This document shows positions 15,459 through 21,262 of a DNA stretch of 21,262 nucleotides, piece by piece; within the stretch, counting starts at the first letter, position 1, and each line of letters begins with the position of its first letter. This DNA is from RGIG3994 sp964461635 (GTDB lineage Bacteria > Bacillota > Clostridia > Oscillospirales > CAG-272). The stretch is from the NCBI GenBank assembly GCA_964461635.1, contig CAYWVC010000022.1:1-21262 (forward strand), given 5' to 3'. The position numbers and the translations under genes were made by a program. A model generated the notes under the pieces. The model did no database searches, had not been told where the DNA came from, and worked only from the letters and a program-made list of their open reading frames with translations.

Positions 15459-15606
15459 TCCGGAGCCGAAAGGGTATAAGCATACCACTGACAAGCCCGC
15501 CTTTCAAGCTGAGCTTTAATGTTTAAGCAGAACAAGCCGGGCACTGACAGAAGAATGCTTTTGAGTACCTGTGATTTCATAATATTTGATGAAGGAGGGA
15601 AGCAAA
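15459..15606 (+). other. rpsL-rpsG intercistronic region with repeats
   Basis: A 148-base spacer, long for this operon. CACTGACA occurs twice (15486-15493 and 15542-15549). Between the copies GCCCG (15495-15499) can pair with CGGGC (15538-15542), enclosing a small AAGC-TGA-GCTT hairpin (15506-15516). In E. coli the S7 repressor binds the mRNA in the same spacer; whether the site here is equivalent is inference. Confidence 0.45.
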
Positions 15607-16077
15607 GTGCCGAGAAGAGGTAAAATAGCCAAGAGAGACGTACTGCCCGATCCGTTGTATAATTCGAAGCTCGTAACAAAGCTGATCAACAACGTGATGG
15701 AAGACGGCAAAAAGGGAGTTGCGCAGAAGATAGTCTACGACGCATTCCGTACCGTCGAGGAAAAAGAAGGCAAGAACGCTCTTGAGGTGTTCCAGGCAGC
15801 GTTTGAAAACGTTATGCCCGTACTTGAGGTCAAAGCACGCCGCGTCGGAGGATCGACTTACCAAGTTCCTATGGAAGTCAGAGCCGACCGCCGTCAGACA
15901 CTCGGACTCCGCTGGCTGATCGCAGCCGCAAGAAAACGCGGAGAGCGCACTATGTCGGAAAGACTTGCCGCCGAGATAATCGACGCCAAGAACAGCATGG
16001 GCAGCGCATTTAAGAAAAAAGAAGAGACACACAAGATGGCAGAAGCGAACAAGGCGTTCGCGCACTATCGCTATTGA
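15607..16077 (+). CDS. rpsG: 30S ribosomal protein S7
   Basis: A 156-residue 16S rRNA-binding protein that nucleates assembly of the 30S head. The N-terminus VPRRGKIAKRDVLPDPLYNS, the central GGSTYQVPMEV and RRQTLGLRWL, and the end MAEANKAFAHYRY are typical. The start is GTG at 15607, because GGAGGG stands 7 bases before it and the family begins M-P-R-R; the ATGs at 15586 and 15589 would add seven foreign residues that include the ribosome site itself. Second gene of the str operon; fusA starts 30 bases later. S7 is the autoregulator of this operon in E. coli. Confidence 0.97.
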   Translation: MPRRGKIAKRDVLPDPLYNSKLVTKLINNVMEDGKKGVAQKIVYDAFRTVEEKEGKNALEVFQAAFENVMPVLEVKARRVGGSTYQVPMEVRADRRQTLGLRWLIAAARKRGERTMSERLAAEIIDAKNSMGSAFKKKEETHKMAEANKAFAHYRY

Positions 16078-16107
16078 TCTGCCGCAGAATAGGAGAACAA
16101 GCAAGCT

Positions 16108-18177
16108 ATGCCAAGGGAGTATTCACTTGAGCGGACCCGAAATATCGGTATAATGGCGCATATCGACGCCGGTAAGACCACGACTACCGAACGAATCCTG
16201 TTTTACACCGGAAAAACGCACAAGCTGGGCGAAACCCACGAGGGCGCCGCGACGATGGACTGGATGGAAGAGGAGCAGGAGCGCGGTATTACGATCACGT
16301 CGGCTGCCACGACCTGCTATTGGAGGGGTCACCGTATAAACATTATCGATACGCCGGGACACGTTGACTTCACCGTCGAGGTCGAGCGTTCGCTTCGTGT
16401 ACTTGACGGAGCCGTTTGCGTCTTCTGCGCCAAGGGCGGAGTTGAGCCGCAGTCGGAGACTGTCTGGAGACAGGCAAACAAGTATAACGTACCGAGAATG
16501 GCGTACGTTAATAAAATGGACATTATGGGAGCCAACTTCTACCGTGTGCTTACCATGATGAAGGAGAGGCTTCACACCAACCCCGTTCCCGTACAGTTGC
16601 CGATAGGCTCGGAAGATACCTTCCGCGGCATCATCGATCTCGTTAATATGGAGGCCGACGTCTACTACGACGAGCTCGGTAAAGATATGCGAGTCGAGCC
16701 GATCCCGGAAGATATGGTCGATCTTGCCAACGAATACCGTGCCAAGATGATCGAGGCAACTGCCGAGACGGACGAAGCTCTTTTCGAAAAGTTCTGCAAC
16801 GAGGAAGAGATCACCGCAGAGGAGATCCGCGCCGCTATCAGAAAGGCCACGATCGCAAACACGATGGTCCCCGTTATGTGCGGAACGTCCTATCGTAACA
16901 AGGGCGTTCAGAAGCTGCTCGATAATATCGTCGAGTATCTTCCCTCGCCGCTTGATATCCCCCCCGTATCCGGTAAGGTTCCGTCCACCGAAACGGAGGA
17001 GGAGCGCCCTGCCGACGACGCAGCGCCCTTCTCGGCGCTCGCGTTTAAGATAATGACCGACCCCTACGTCGGAAGACTCTGCTTCTTCCGCGTGTATTCG
17101 GGATCGATCAAGGCGGGCGAAACAGCATATAACTCAACCAAGGGAGCGCGCGAGCGCTTCGGACGCATCCTTCAGATGCACGCCAACGAGCGTAAGGATA
17201 TCGACGCGGTGTATAGCGGTGATATCGCCGCCGTTATAGGTATCAAGAATACCACGACGGGCGATACCTTCTGCGACGAAGCGAACCCGATCATCCTTGA
17301 GCAGATGGAGTTCCCCGAGCCGGTTATCAGAGTCGCCATCGAGCCGAAGACCCGTGCGGGTCAGGAGAAGCTCGGTGTCGGACTTCAGAAGCTGGCTGAG
17401 GAGGACCCGACCTTCAGAACCTATACCGATCAGGATACCGGTCAAACGATAATCGCCGGAATGGGCGAGCTTCACCTTGAGATCATCGTTGAGAGACTTC
17501 TCCGCGAGTTCAACGTTGAGGCGAACATCGGCGCACCGCAGGTCGCGTATAAGGAGACCATCCGCAAGAAGGCAGACCAGGAAACGAAGTTTGCACGTCA
17601 GTCGGGCGGTCACGGTCAGTACGGACACGTCAAGCTCACGATCGAGCCCTCCGAGCCCGGCAAGGGCTACGAGTTCGTCAACGCCGTCACGGGCGGTGCG
17701 ATTCCGAAGGAATTTATCCCCGCAGTCGATGCAGGTATCCAGAGTGCTATGCGCTCGGGCGTGCTTGCCGGCTATAACGTCGTTGACGTAAAGGTCACCC
17801 TTTACGACGGCTCTTATCACGAGGTCGACTCCTCCGATATGGCGTTCAAGATCGCCGGCTCTATGGCGTTCAAGGATGCTATGAAGAAGGCGGATCCCGT
17901 GCTCACCGAGCCTATTATGAAGGTCGTTACGGTCGTACCGGACGATTATATGGGCGACGTTATCGGTGATTTCAACTCCCGCCGCGGCGCGATCCAGTCG
18001 ATCGAGCCCATCACGGGTGCACAGGAGATCACCGCGATGGTCCCGCTGTCCGAAATGTTCGGATACGCTACCGATCTGCGTTCGAAGACGCAGGGACGTG
18101 GCAACTATTCTATGGAGCCCGATCACTTCGCCGAAGTGCCGAAGTCGATCCAGGAAAAGATTGTCGCATCGCGATAA
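16108..18177 (+). CDS. fusA: Elongation factor G
   Basis: A 689-residue GTPase that drives ribosomal translocation and, with RRF, subunit recycling. The GTPase motifs are AHIDAGKTT (17-25), RGITIT (59-64), DTPGH (81-85) and NKMD (135-138). Domain IV begins with YKETIRKKADQE and contains GGHGQYGHVKLTIEP; domain V ends with GRGNYSMEPDHFAEVP. The wording FCAKGGVEPQSETVWRQA is close to that of gut Clostridia. Length matches the standard bacterial EF-G (about 690 to 705). GGAG lies 12 bases before the ATG. Third gene of the str operon; tuf follows after 34 A/T-rich bases. Confidence 0.98.
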   Translation: MPREYSLERTRNIGIMAHIDAGKTTTTERILFYTGKTHKLGETHEGAATMDWMEEEQERGITITSAATTCYWRGHRINIIDTPGHVDFTVEVERSLRVLDGAVCVFCAKGGVEPQSETVWRQANKYNVPRMAYVNKMDIMGANFYRVLTMMKERLHTNPVPVQLPIGSEDTFRGIIDLVNMEADVYYDELGKDMRVEPIPEDMVDLANEYRAKMIEATAETDEALFEKFCNEEEITAEEIRAAIRKATIANTMVPVMCGTSYRNKGVQKLLDNIVEYLPSPLDIPPVSGKVPSTETEEERPADDAAPFSALAFKIMTDPYVGRLCFFRVYSGSIKAGETAYNSTKGARERFGRILQMHANERKDIDAVYSGDIAAVIGIKNTTTGDTFCDEANPIILEQMEFPEPVIRVAIEPKTRAGQEKLGVGLQKLAEEDPTFRTYTDQDTGQTIIAGMGELHLEIIVERLLREFNVEANIGAPQVAYKETIRKKADQETKFARQSGGHGQYGHVKLTIEPSEPGKGYEFVNAVTGGAIPKEFIPAVDAGIQSAMRSGVLAGYNVVDVKVTLYDGSYHEVDSSDMAFKIAGSMAFKDAMKKADPVLTEPIMKVVTVVPDDYMGDVIGDFNSRRGAIQSIEPITGAQEITAMVPLSEMFGYATDLRSKTQGRGNYSMEPDHFAEVPKSIQEKIVASR

Positions 18178-18211
18178 AAATTAAATTAAAATATACGGAG
18201 GATTTTTACAA

Positions 18212-19414
18212 ATGGCGAAACAGACGTTTGAGCGTACAAAGCCCCATGTAAACATTGGTACCATTGGTCACGTTGACCATGGTAAAACCACTCTTACCGC
18301 TGCGATCACGAAGGTTCTCTCGATCATGAACGGATCCGAGTTCCTTGATTACAGCCAGATCGACAACTGCCCCGAGGAGAGAGCTCGTGGTATCACGATC
18401 AACTCCAGACACGTTGAGTATGAGACTGCAAACCGTCACTATGCTCACGTTGACTGCCCGGGACACGCTGACTACGTTAAGAACATGATCACCGGTGCTG
18501 CCCAGATGGACGGCGCGATCCTTGTTGTTGCGGGTACCGACGGTCCTCTTGCACAGACGAGAGAGCACGTTCTGCTTGCCCGTCAGGTTGGTGTTCCTGC
18601 TCTTGTCGTTTTCATGAACAAGACCGACCTTGTTGACGATGACGAGATCCTTGACCTCGTTGAGATGGAAGTTCGCGACCTGCTTTCTTCCTACGATTTC
18701 CCGGGTGATGACATTCCCGTTATCCGCGGCTCTGCCCGTGAGGCTCTTGAGTCCTCCAGCACCGACCTCAGCGCTCCCGAGTTCAAGCCGATCCTTGAGC
18801 TTATGGATGCTGTTGACAGCTATATTCCTACCCCTGAGCGTCAGGCGGATCTTCCTTTCCTGATGCCCGTTGAGGACGTTTTCTCGATCTCGGGTCGTGG
18901 AACCGTTGCTACCGGTCGTGTTGAGCGTGGAACCGTTAAGGTTGGCGACGCTGTTGAGATCGTCGGCCTTTCCGAGGAGAAGTCCGCATCGGTCGTTACC
19001 GGTGTTGAGATGTTCCATAAGCTCCTTCCGCAGGCTGAGGCAGGCGATAACATCGGTGTTCTTCTTCGCGGCGTTGCGAAGGACGGCATCGAGCGTGGTC
19101 AGGTCCTCTGCAAGCCGGGCAGCGTTCATCCGCATACCAAGTTCGTCGGTCACGTATACTGCCTGACCGAGAAGGAAGGCGGCCGTAAGAAGCCGTTCGT
19201 AACCGGATACAGACCTCAGTTCTACTTCAGAACCACCGACGTTACCGGTACCATCGAGCTCCCCGCAGAAGTCGATATGTGCCGTCCCGGTGACAACGTA
19301 GATATGACGGTTGAACTTATCACTCCCGTCGCTATGGAGGAGGGTCTCCGCTTCGCTATCCGTGAGGGCGGCAGAACCGTCGGTTCCGGCGTTGTTTCCA
19401 AGATCCTTAACTGA
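18212..19414 (+). CDS. tuf: Elongation factor Tu
   Basis: A 400-residue GTPase that brings aminoacyl-tRNA to the ribosome. Motifs: GHVDHGKTT (19-27), RGITI (59-63), DCPGH (81-85), NKTD (136-139); domains II and III run from about residue 210 to the conserved FAIREGGRTVGSGVVSKIL. The usual GPMPQTREH reads GPLAQTREH (111-119), and ILVVAGTD replaces the common ILVVSAAD. The sites of kirromycin resistance known from E. coli (Gln124, Tyr160, Ala375 equivalents) keep the sensitive residues. Base use differs from the neighbours, with more GTT, GCT and CGT codons, which fits very high expression. GGAGG precedes the ATG. Last gene of the str operon here; no S10 operon follows. Confidence 0.98.
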   Translation: MAKQTFERTKPHVNIGTIGHVDHGKTTLTAAITKVLSIMNGSEFLDYSQIDNCPEERARGITINSRHVEYETANRHYAHVDCPGHADYVKNMITGAAQMDGAILVVAGTDGPLAQTREHVLLARQVGVPALVVFMNKTDLVDDDEILDLVEMEVRDLLSSYDFPGDDIPVIRGSAREALESSSTDLSAPEFKPILELMDAVDSYIPTPERQADLPFLMPVEDVFSISGRGTVATGRVERGTVKVGDAVEIVGLSEEKSASVVTGVEMFHKLLPQAEAGDNIGVLLRGVAKDGIERGQVLCKPGSVHPHTKFVGHVYCLTEKEGGRKKPFVTGYRPQFYFRTTDVTGTIELPAEVDMCRPGDNVDMTVELITPVAMEEGLRFAIREGGRTVGSGVVSKILN

Positions 19415-19440
19415 TTGTAATATCTTAAGTGATCTGTAAA

Positions 19441-19475
19441 GTACAGGGACAGTTGCTGTGCGACTGTCCCTGTAC
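19441..19475 (+). repeat. Long perfect hairpin after tuf
   Basis: GTACAGGGACAGT (19441-19453) is exactly complementary to ACTGTCCCTGTAC (19463-19475); three inner pairs leave a 3-base loop, so about 16 bp in all. It stands 26 bases after the tuf stop. No T-run follows on either strand, so it is not a standard intrinsic terminator. It could stabilise the tuf mRNA 3' end, act as a processing site, or be a REP-like palindrome such as those spread by REP-associated transposases. Only one copy is in the window. Confidence 0.6.
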
Positions 19476-19502
19476 GGGCATAAAAACGAAAAAAGATCAA
19501 AG

Positions 19503-19612
19503 ATCTTTGGGGATTGGTGAAATTCCATACCGGCGGTAAAGCCCGCTAACGCCGAGAGGCGCCGAACAGGTGCGATTCCTGTGCCGACGGTAAAGTCCGG
19601 ATGAGAAAAGAT
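19503..19612 (+). ncRNA. FMN riboswitch (RFN element)
   Basis: The conserved RFN pieces occur in order: ATCTTTGGGG, TTGGTGAAATTCC, CCGGCGGTAAAGCCCGC, the variable arm, GCGATTCCTGTGCCGACGGT, AAAGTCCGGATGAGAAAAGAT. P1 forms from ATCTTT (19503-19508) and AAAGAT (19607-19612). It senses flavin mononucleotide and stands before a riboflavin transporter gene, the usual setting. GAACAGGT inside the aptamer (19564-19571) is complementary to ACCTGTTC (19616-19623), which overlaps the 5' arm of the following terminator, giving a likely antiterminator when FMN is low. Confidence 0.96.
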
Positions 19613-19621
19613 AGAACCTGT

Positions 19622-19643
19622 TCCCCGAAAGGGGACTTTTTTT
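19622..19643 (+). terminator. FMN-controlled intrinsic terminator
   Basis: TCCCC-GAAA-GGGGA (19622-19635) followed by seven T residues (19637-19643). It sits 9 bases after the riboswitch P1 helix and is the expression platform: when FMN is bound the hairpin should form and stop transcription before the ribU gene. Confidence 0.9.
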
Positions 19644-19696
19644 ATCTTCCAAAATAATTGATTGGGAGAAGAGCTTGACGCGGAAAACGTCGGGCG

Positions 19697-19725
19697 GGGT
19701 ACCGGAGGGTACTTATCCGGCACCC
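19697..19725 (+). promoter_or_regulatory. Hairpin covering a GGAGG upstream of ribU
   Basis: GGGT (19697-19700) and CCGGA (19702-19706) pair with TCCGG (19716-19720) and ACCC (19722-19725), with one mismatch and a 9-base loop. The only good Shine-Dalgarno, GGAGG at 19704-19708, lies partly in this stem and 28 bases before the ATG at 19737, too far for normal use. Either a second, translational layer of control exists or the start codon is elsewhere. Confidence 0.35.
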
Positions 19726-19736
19726 GAAATATAGCT

Positions 19737-20429
19737 ATGAAGAAGAAATTTGATTTCAGACGGTACGTATTCCTTGCAGTATTTGCGGCGTTGGCGTTTG
19801 CCAGCCTCTTTGTGATCAAGATCGGGGGCATCGGCGGATTTTTGTCCTTTGACACGAAGGATGCGATCATAACGGTCGCTTCGCTGATCTACGGTCCGAT
19901 CGCGGGGGTGGCTGTGTCACTCGTTGTGTCGTTTCTTGAGCTCGTTACGGTCAGCTCGACCGGGATATGGGGCTTTATTATGAATTTCATTTCCAGCTCG
20001 CTTTTCGCGGCGGTGGCAAGCCTCGTTTATCACTACGTACCAAAGCTGCGTAAAACGTTTGCGGGGTCGATAGTCGGTATGGTGGCTTCGGTCGTGCTTA
20101 CGACGGGGGCGATGCTCGCCATGAACCTTCTGATAACGCCCATTTATACGGGTATGTCCGTGCAGAAGGTCGCTGGAATGATCCTTCCGCTTTTGTTGCC
20201 TTTTAATTTAGTGAAATATATCGTCAATGCGGCACTTGTACTGATGCTTTACAAGCCGCTGGCGATTGCCTTGCGAAAAACGGGAGCCGTGCCCGCGAGT
20301 GAGGATGCCCCGACCTATCGCTTCGGGGTTAAGGAGATCGTTGTGATCGTAGCCGGCGTTGCCGTTATTGCCGCGGGAGTTGCGATCTTTATTATAGTTT
20401 TCAACGGCGATCTGCGGGTGTTTTCGTAA
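19737..20429 (+). CDS. ribU: Riboflavin ECF transporter S component (RibU-like)
   Basis: A 230-residue membrane protein. The start MKKKFDFRRYVFLAVFAALAF, then FDTKDAIITVASLIYGPIAGV, and the NLLITPIY...LLPFNLVKYIVNAALVLMLYKPL block match S components of the RibU family, which bind riboflavin and use the shared EcfA/A'/T motor coded elsewhere. The FMN riboswitch upstream supports riboflavin or a related flavin as substrate. Six core membrane segments are followed by an extra one at about 200-222, so it is somewhat longer than usual RibU. The start is uncertain: ATG 19737 fits the family but lacks a nearby ribosome site, while TTG 19662 would add 25 hydrophilic residues of no likeness to RibU. 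Monocistronic, ending in a bidirectional terminator. Confidence 0.88.
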   Translation: MKKKFDFRRYVFLAVFAALAFASLFVIKIGGIGGFLSFDTKDAIITVASLIYGPIAGVAVSLVVSFLELVTVSSTGIWGFIMNFISSSLFAAVASLVYHYVPKLRKTFAGSIVGMVASVVLTTGAMLAMNLLITPIYTGMSVQKVAGMILPLLLPFNLVKYIVNAALVLMLYKPLAIALRKTGAVPASEDAPTYRFGVKEIVVIVAGVAVIAAGVAIFIIVFNGDLRVFS

Positions 20430-20442
20430 AATGAGGATAAAT

Positions 20443-20477
20443 ATTTCGGGAACTTCACACGGTGAAGCTCCCGAAAT
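20443..20477. terminator. Bidirectional terminator between ribU and the convergent gene
   Basis: ATTTCGGGA-A-CTTCAC / GTGAAG-C-TCCCGAAAT with a 3-base loop and one mismatch (20443-20458 with 20462-20477). On the plus strand TCGTTATTATT follows. The stop codons of the convergent genes lie at 20429 and 20495, so the hairpin can serve both. Confidence 0.8.
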
Positions 20478-20494
20478 TCGTTATTATTGCGTCA

Positions 20495-21169
20495 TCAAAG
20501 CCTTGTCGCCCAAAGCACGGTGGGCAAGACCACTGCGACCGCCGCCGTTACTACGTGGCGCACGCGGCAGAGCTCGTCGCGTTTTCTTCCGTTAAAGCAC
20601 AGGATCAGCGCGGTAAAACCCTCAAGGATCGCGGTGCAGGCAAAGATATTGATCGCCGAATCGGTCAGATAGAGCTGTTCGGCGGGGACGAGCTTTTCGG
20701 AAAGGATAATTACTGTCAGGGCAAGTGCACTGCAGATCAGCGAGGCAACCGATGCCCGCATCGACCGCCAGGAGTGTCTCAGCTCGCCGTTGAGCTCAAC
20801 GCGGAAGAAGATCGCGGCAGCTCCGGCAAGACAAAGGGCACCGAATAAAAGCGACAGCGCGGGGTTGTACTTGATAATATTTTGCTCGGCGAGAACGTAA
20901 AAGGAATACCTGAAGGGCAGGGCGGCAAACGCGATCGCGAGCCCCGGGAGCTTTGCAGAGCAGAGCTGAACGGTAAACGAGGCACCGAAGAGTGCGATCA
21001 AGATCATCAGTGTGGTTGACGTTTCGGTCTCGCTAAAGCTTTTGATCTTGGACGTTTCGGTGAACAGTGACTTTGCCGTCATATAGTTGATCACCTCGAA
21101 CGCCACCGCACCGAGGTTCAGTAATATTATAAATCTGTTGAATACGTTGACTTTTCTTCCGTTTCCCAA
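20495..21169 (-). CDS. Multi-pass membrane protein of unknown function
   Basis: A 224-residue protein I do not recognise. About six or seven hydrophobic segments are visible, around residues 9-30, 52-71, 75-95, 103-122, 137-157, 166-190 and 203-221. A short hydrophilic stretch with Lys, Ser, Thr and Glu (33-50) follows the first one, and the loop after the fourth is basic (RHSWRSMRAS). No catalytic motif, no signal for a known transporter family, no lipobox. The start is TTG at 21169: GGAGG lies 9 bases before it and no in-frame ATG fits. It has its own strong promoter and shares a terminator with ribU, so it is an independent single-gene unit within the window. A role in flavin transport is not supported by anything but position. 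Confidence 0.75.
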   Translation of the reverse strand: MGNGRKVNVFNRFIILLNLGAVAFEVINYMTAKSLFTETSKIKSFSETETSTTLMILIALFGASFTVQLCSAKLPGLAIAFAALPFRYSFYVLAEQNIIKYNPALSLLFGALCLAGAAAIFFRVELNGELRHSWRSMRASVASLICSALALTVIILSEKLVPAEQLYLTDSAINIFACTAILEGFTALILCFNGRKRDELCRVRHVVTAAVAVVLPTVLWATRL

Positions 21170-21220
21170 AATGCAGAACCTCCGTTTGGAGCGCCTTGCG
21201 CCGCCGTGACCGTTAACGCT

Positions 21221-21249
21221 ATTATATCACGGCTCGGCGGATAAATCAA
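21221..21249 (-). promoter_or_regulatory. Promoter of the unknown membrane-protein gene
   Basis: On the minus strand TTGATT (21249-21244), 17-base spacer ending in TGA, and a perfect TATAAT (21226-21221). Start point near 21214, leader of about 45 bases. The strength is surprising for an unknown membrane protein. Confidence 0.82.
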
Positions 21250-21262
21250 CACCTTTTTCGCG

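Noticed and set aside
18212..19414. Elfamycin (kirromycin) resistance form of EF-Tu
   Set aside because: The residues equivalent to Gln124, Tyr160 and Ala375 are the usual sensitive ones.
18206..19870. A 554-residue open frame opposite tuf, the riboswitch and ribU
   Set aside because: It crosses the FMN riboswitch and two genes whose identity is certain; no family likeness.
1..21262. CRISPR arrays, transposases, integrases, toxin-antitoxin or defence genes
   Set aside because: None of the convincing genes or repeats in the window fits these classes; the only repeats are single hairpins and the short CACTGACA pair.

Overview
The window reads as a chromosomal core region of a Gram-positive, Clostridia-like member of the Bacillota with moderately high GC. 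Support comes from strong Shine-Dalgarno sites, the S12 form with the insertion seen in Bacillus, a LiaF-type envelope protein, a lipoprotein-type PotD, an FMN riboswitch in front of an ECF S component, and EF-G and EF-Tu wording close to gut Clostridia. I cannot name the species. There is no phage, plasmid, CRISPR, transposase or other mobile gene.

Left part (1-6185), all on the minus strand. In order of transcription these are rpsT (ribosomal protein S20, TTG start, strong terminator); a polyamine ABC operon potA-potB-potC-potD with overlapping or nearly touching genes; a LiaF-like membrane protein; a small flavodoxin-domain protein; and a tRNA-Lys(TTT) gene with its own promoter.

Middle part (6396-19414), plus strand. 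Divergently from rpsT, a consensus-like promoter drives rpoB-rpoC, which ends in an 18-bp hairpin. A second, textbook promoter drives the str genes rpsL-rpsG-fusA-tuf. The usual upstream rplK-A-J-L genes, the L7Ae-like gene often found between rpoC and rpsL, and the downstream S10 cluster are not here, so the classical beta/str/S10 cluster is broken at both ends. RpoB carries an inserted block of about 129 residues near its C-terminal part, and RpoC a smaller one.

Right part (19415-21262). After a long perfect hairpin that lacks a T-run comes an FMN riboswitch with a terminator and a plausible antiterminator. It controls a RibU-like riboflavin transporter S component. A bidirectional terminator separates this from a convergent minus-strand gene for an unrecognised multi-pass membrane protein that has its own strong promoter.

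Most genes are conserved housekeeping genes. The points worth a second look are local: the RpoB insertion, Arg101 in S12 (the classical streptomycin position), Pro499 beside the RNA polymerase active-site Asp triad, the uniform TGN extended -10 promoters, structured leaders in the str operon, and the hairpin after tuf. I found no convincing new multi-gene system.
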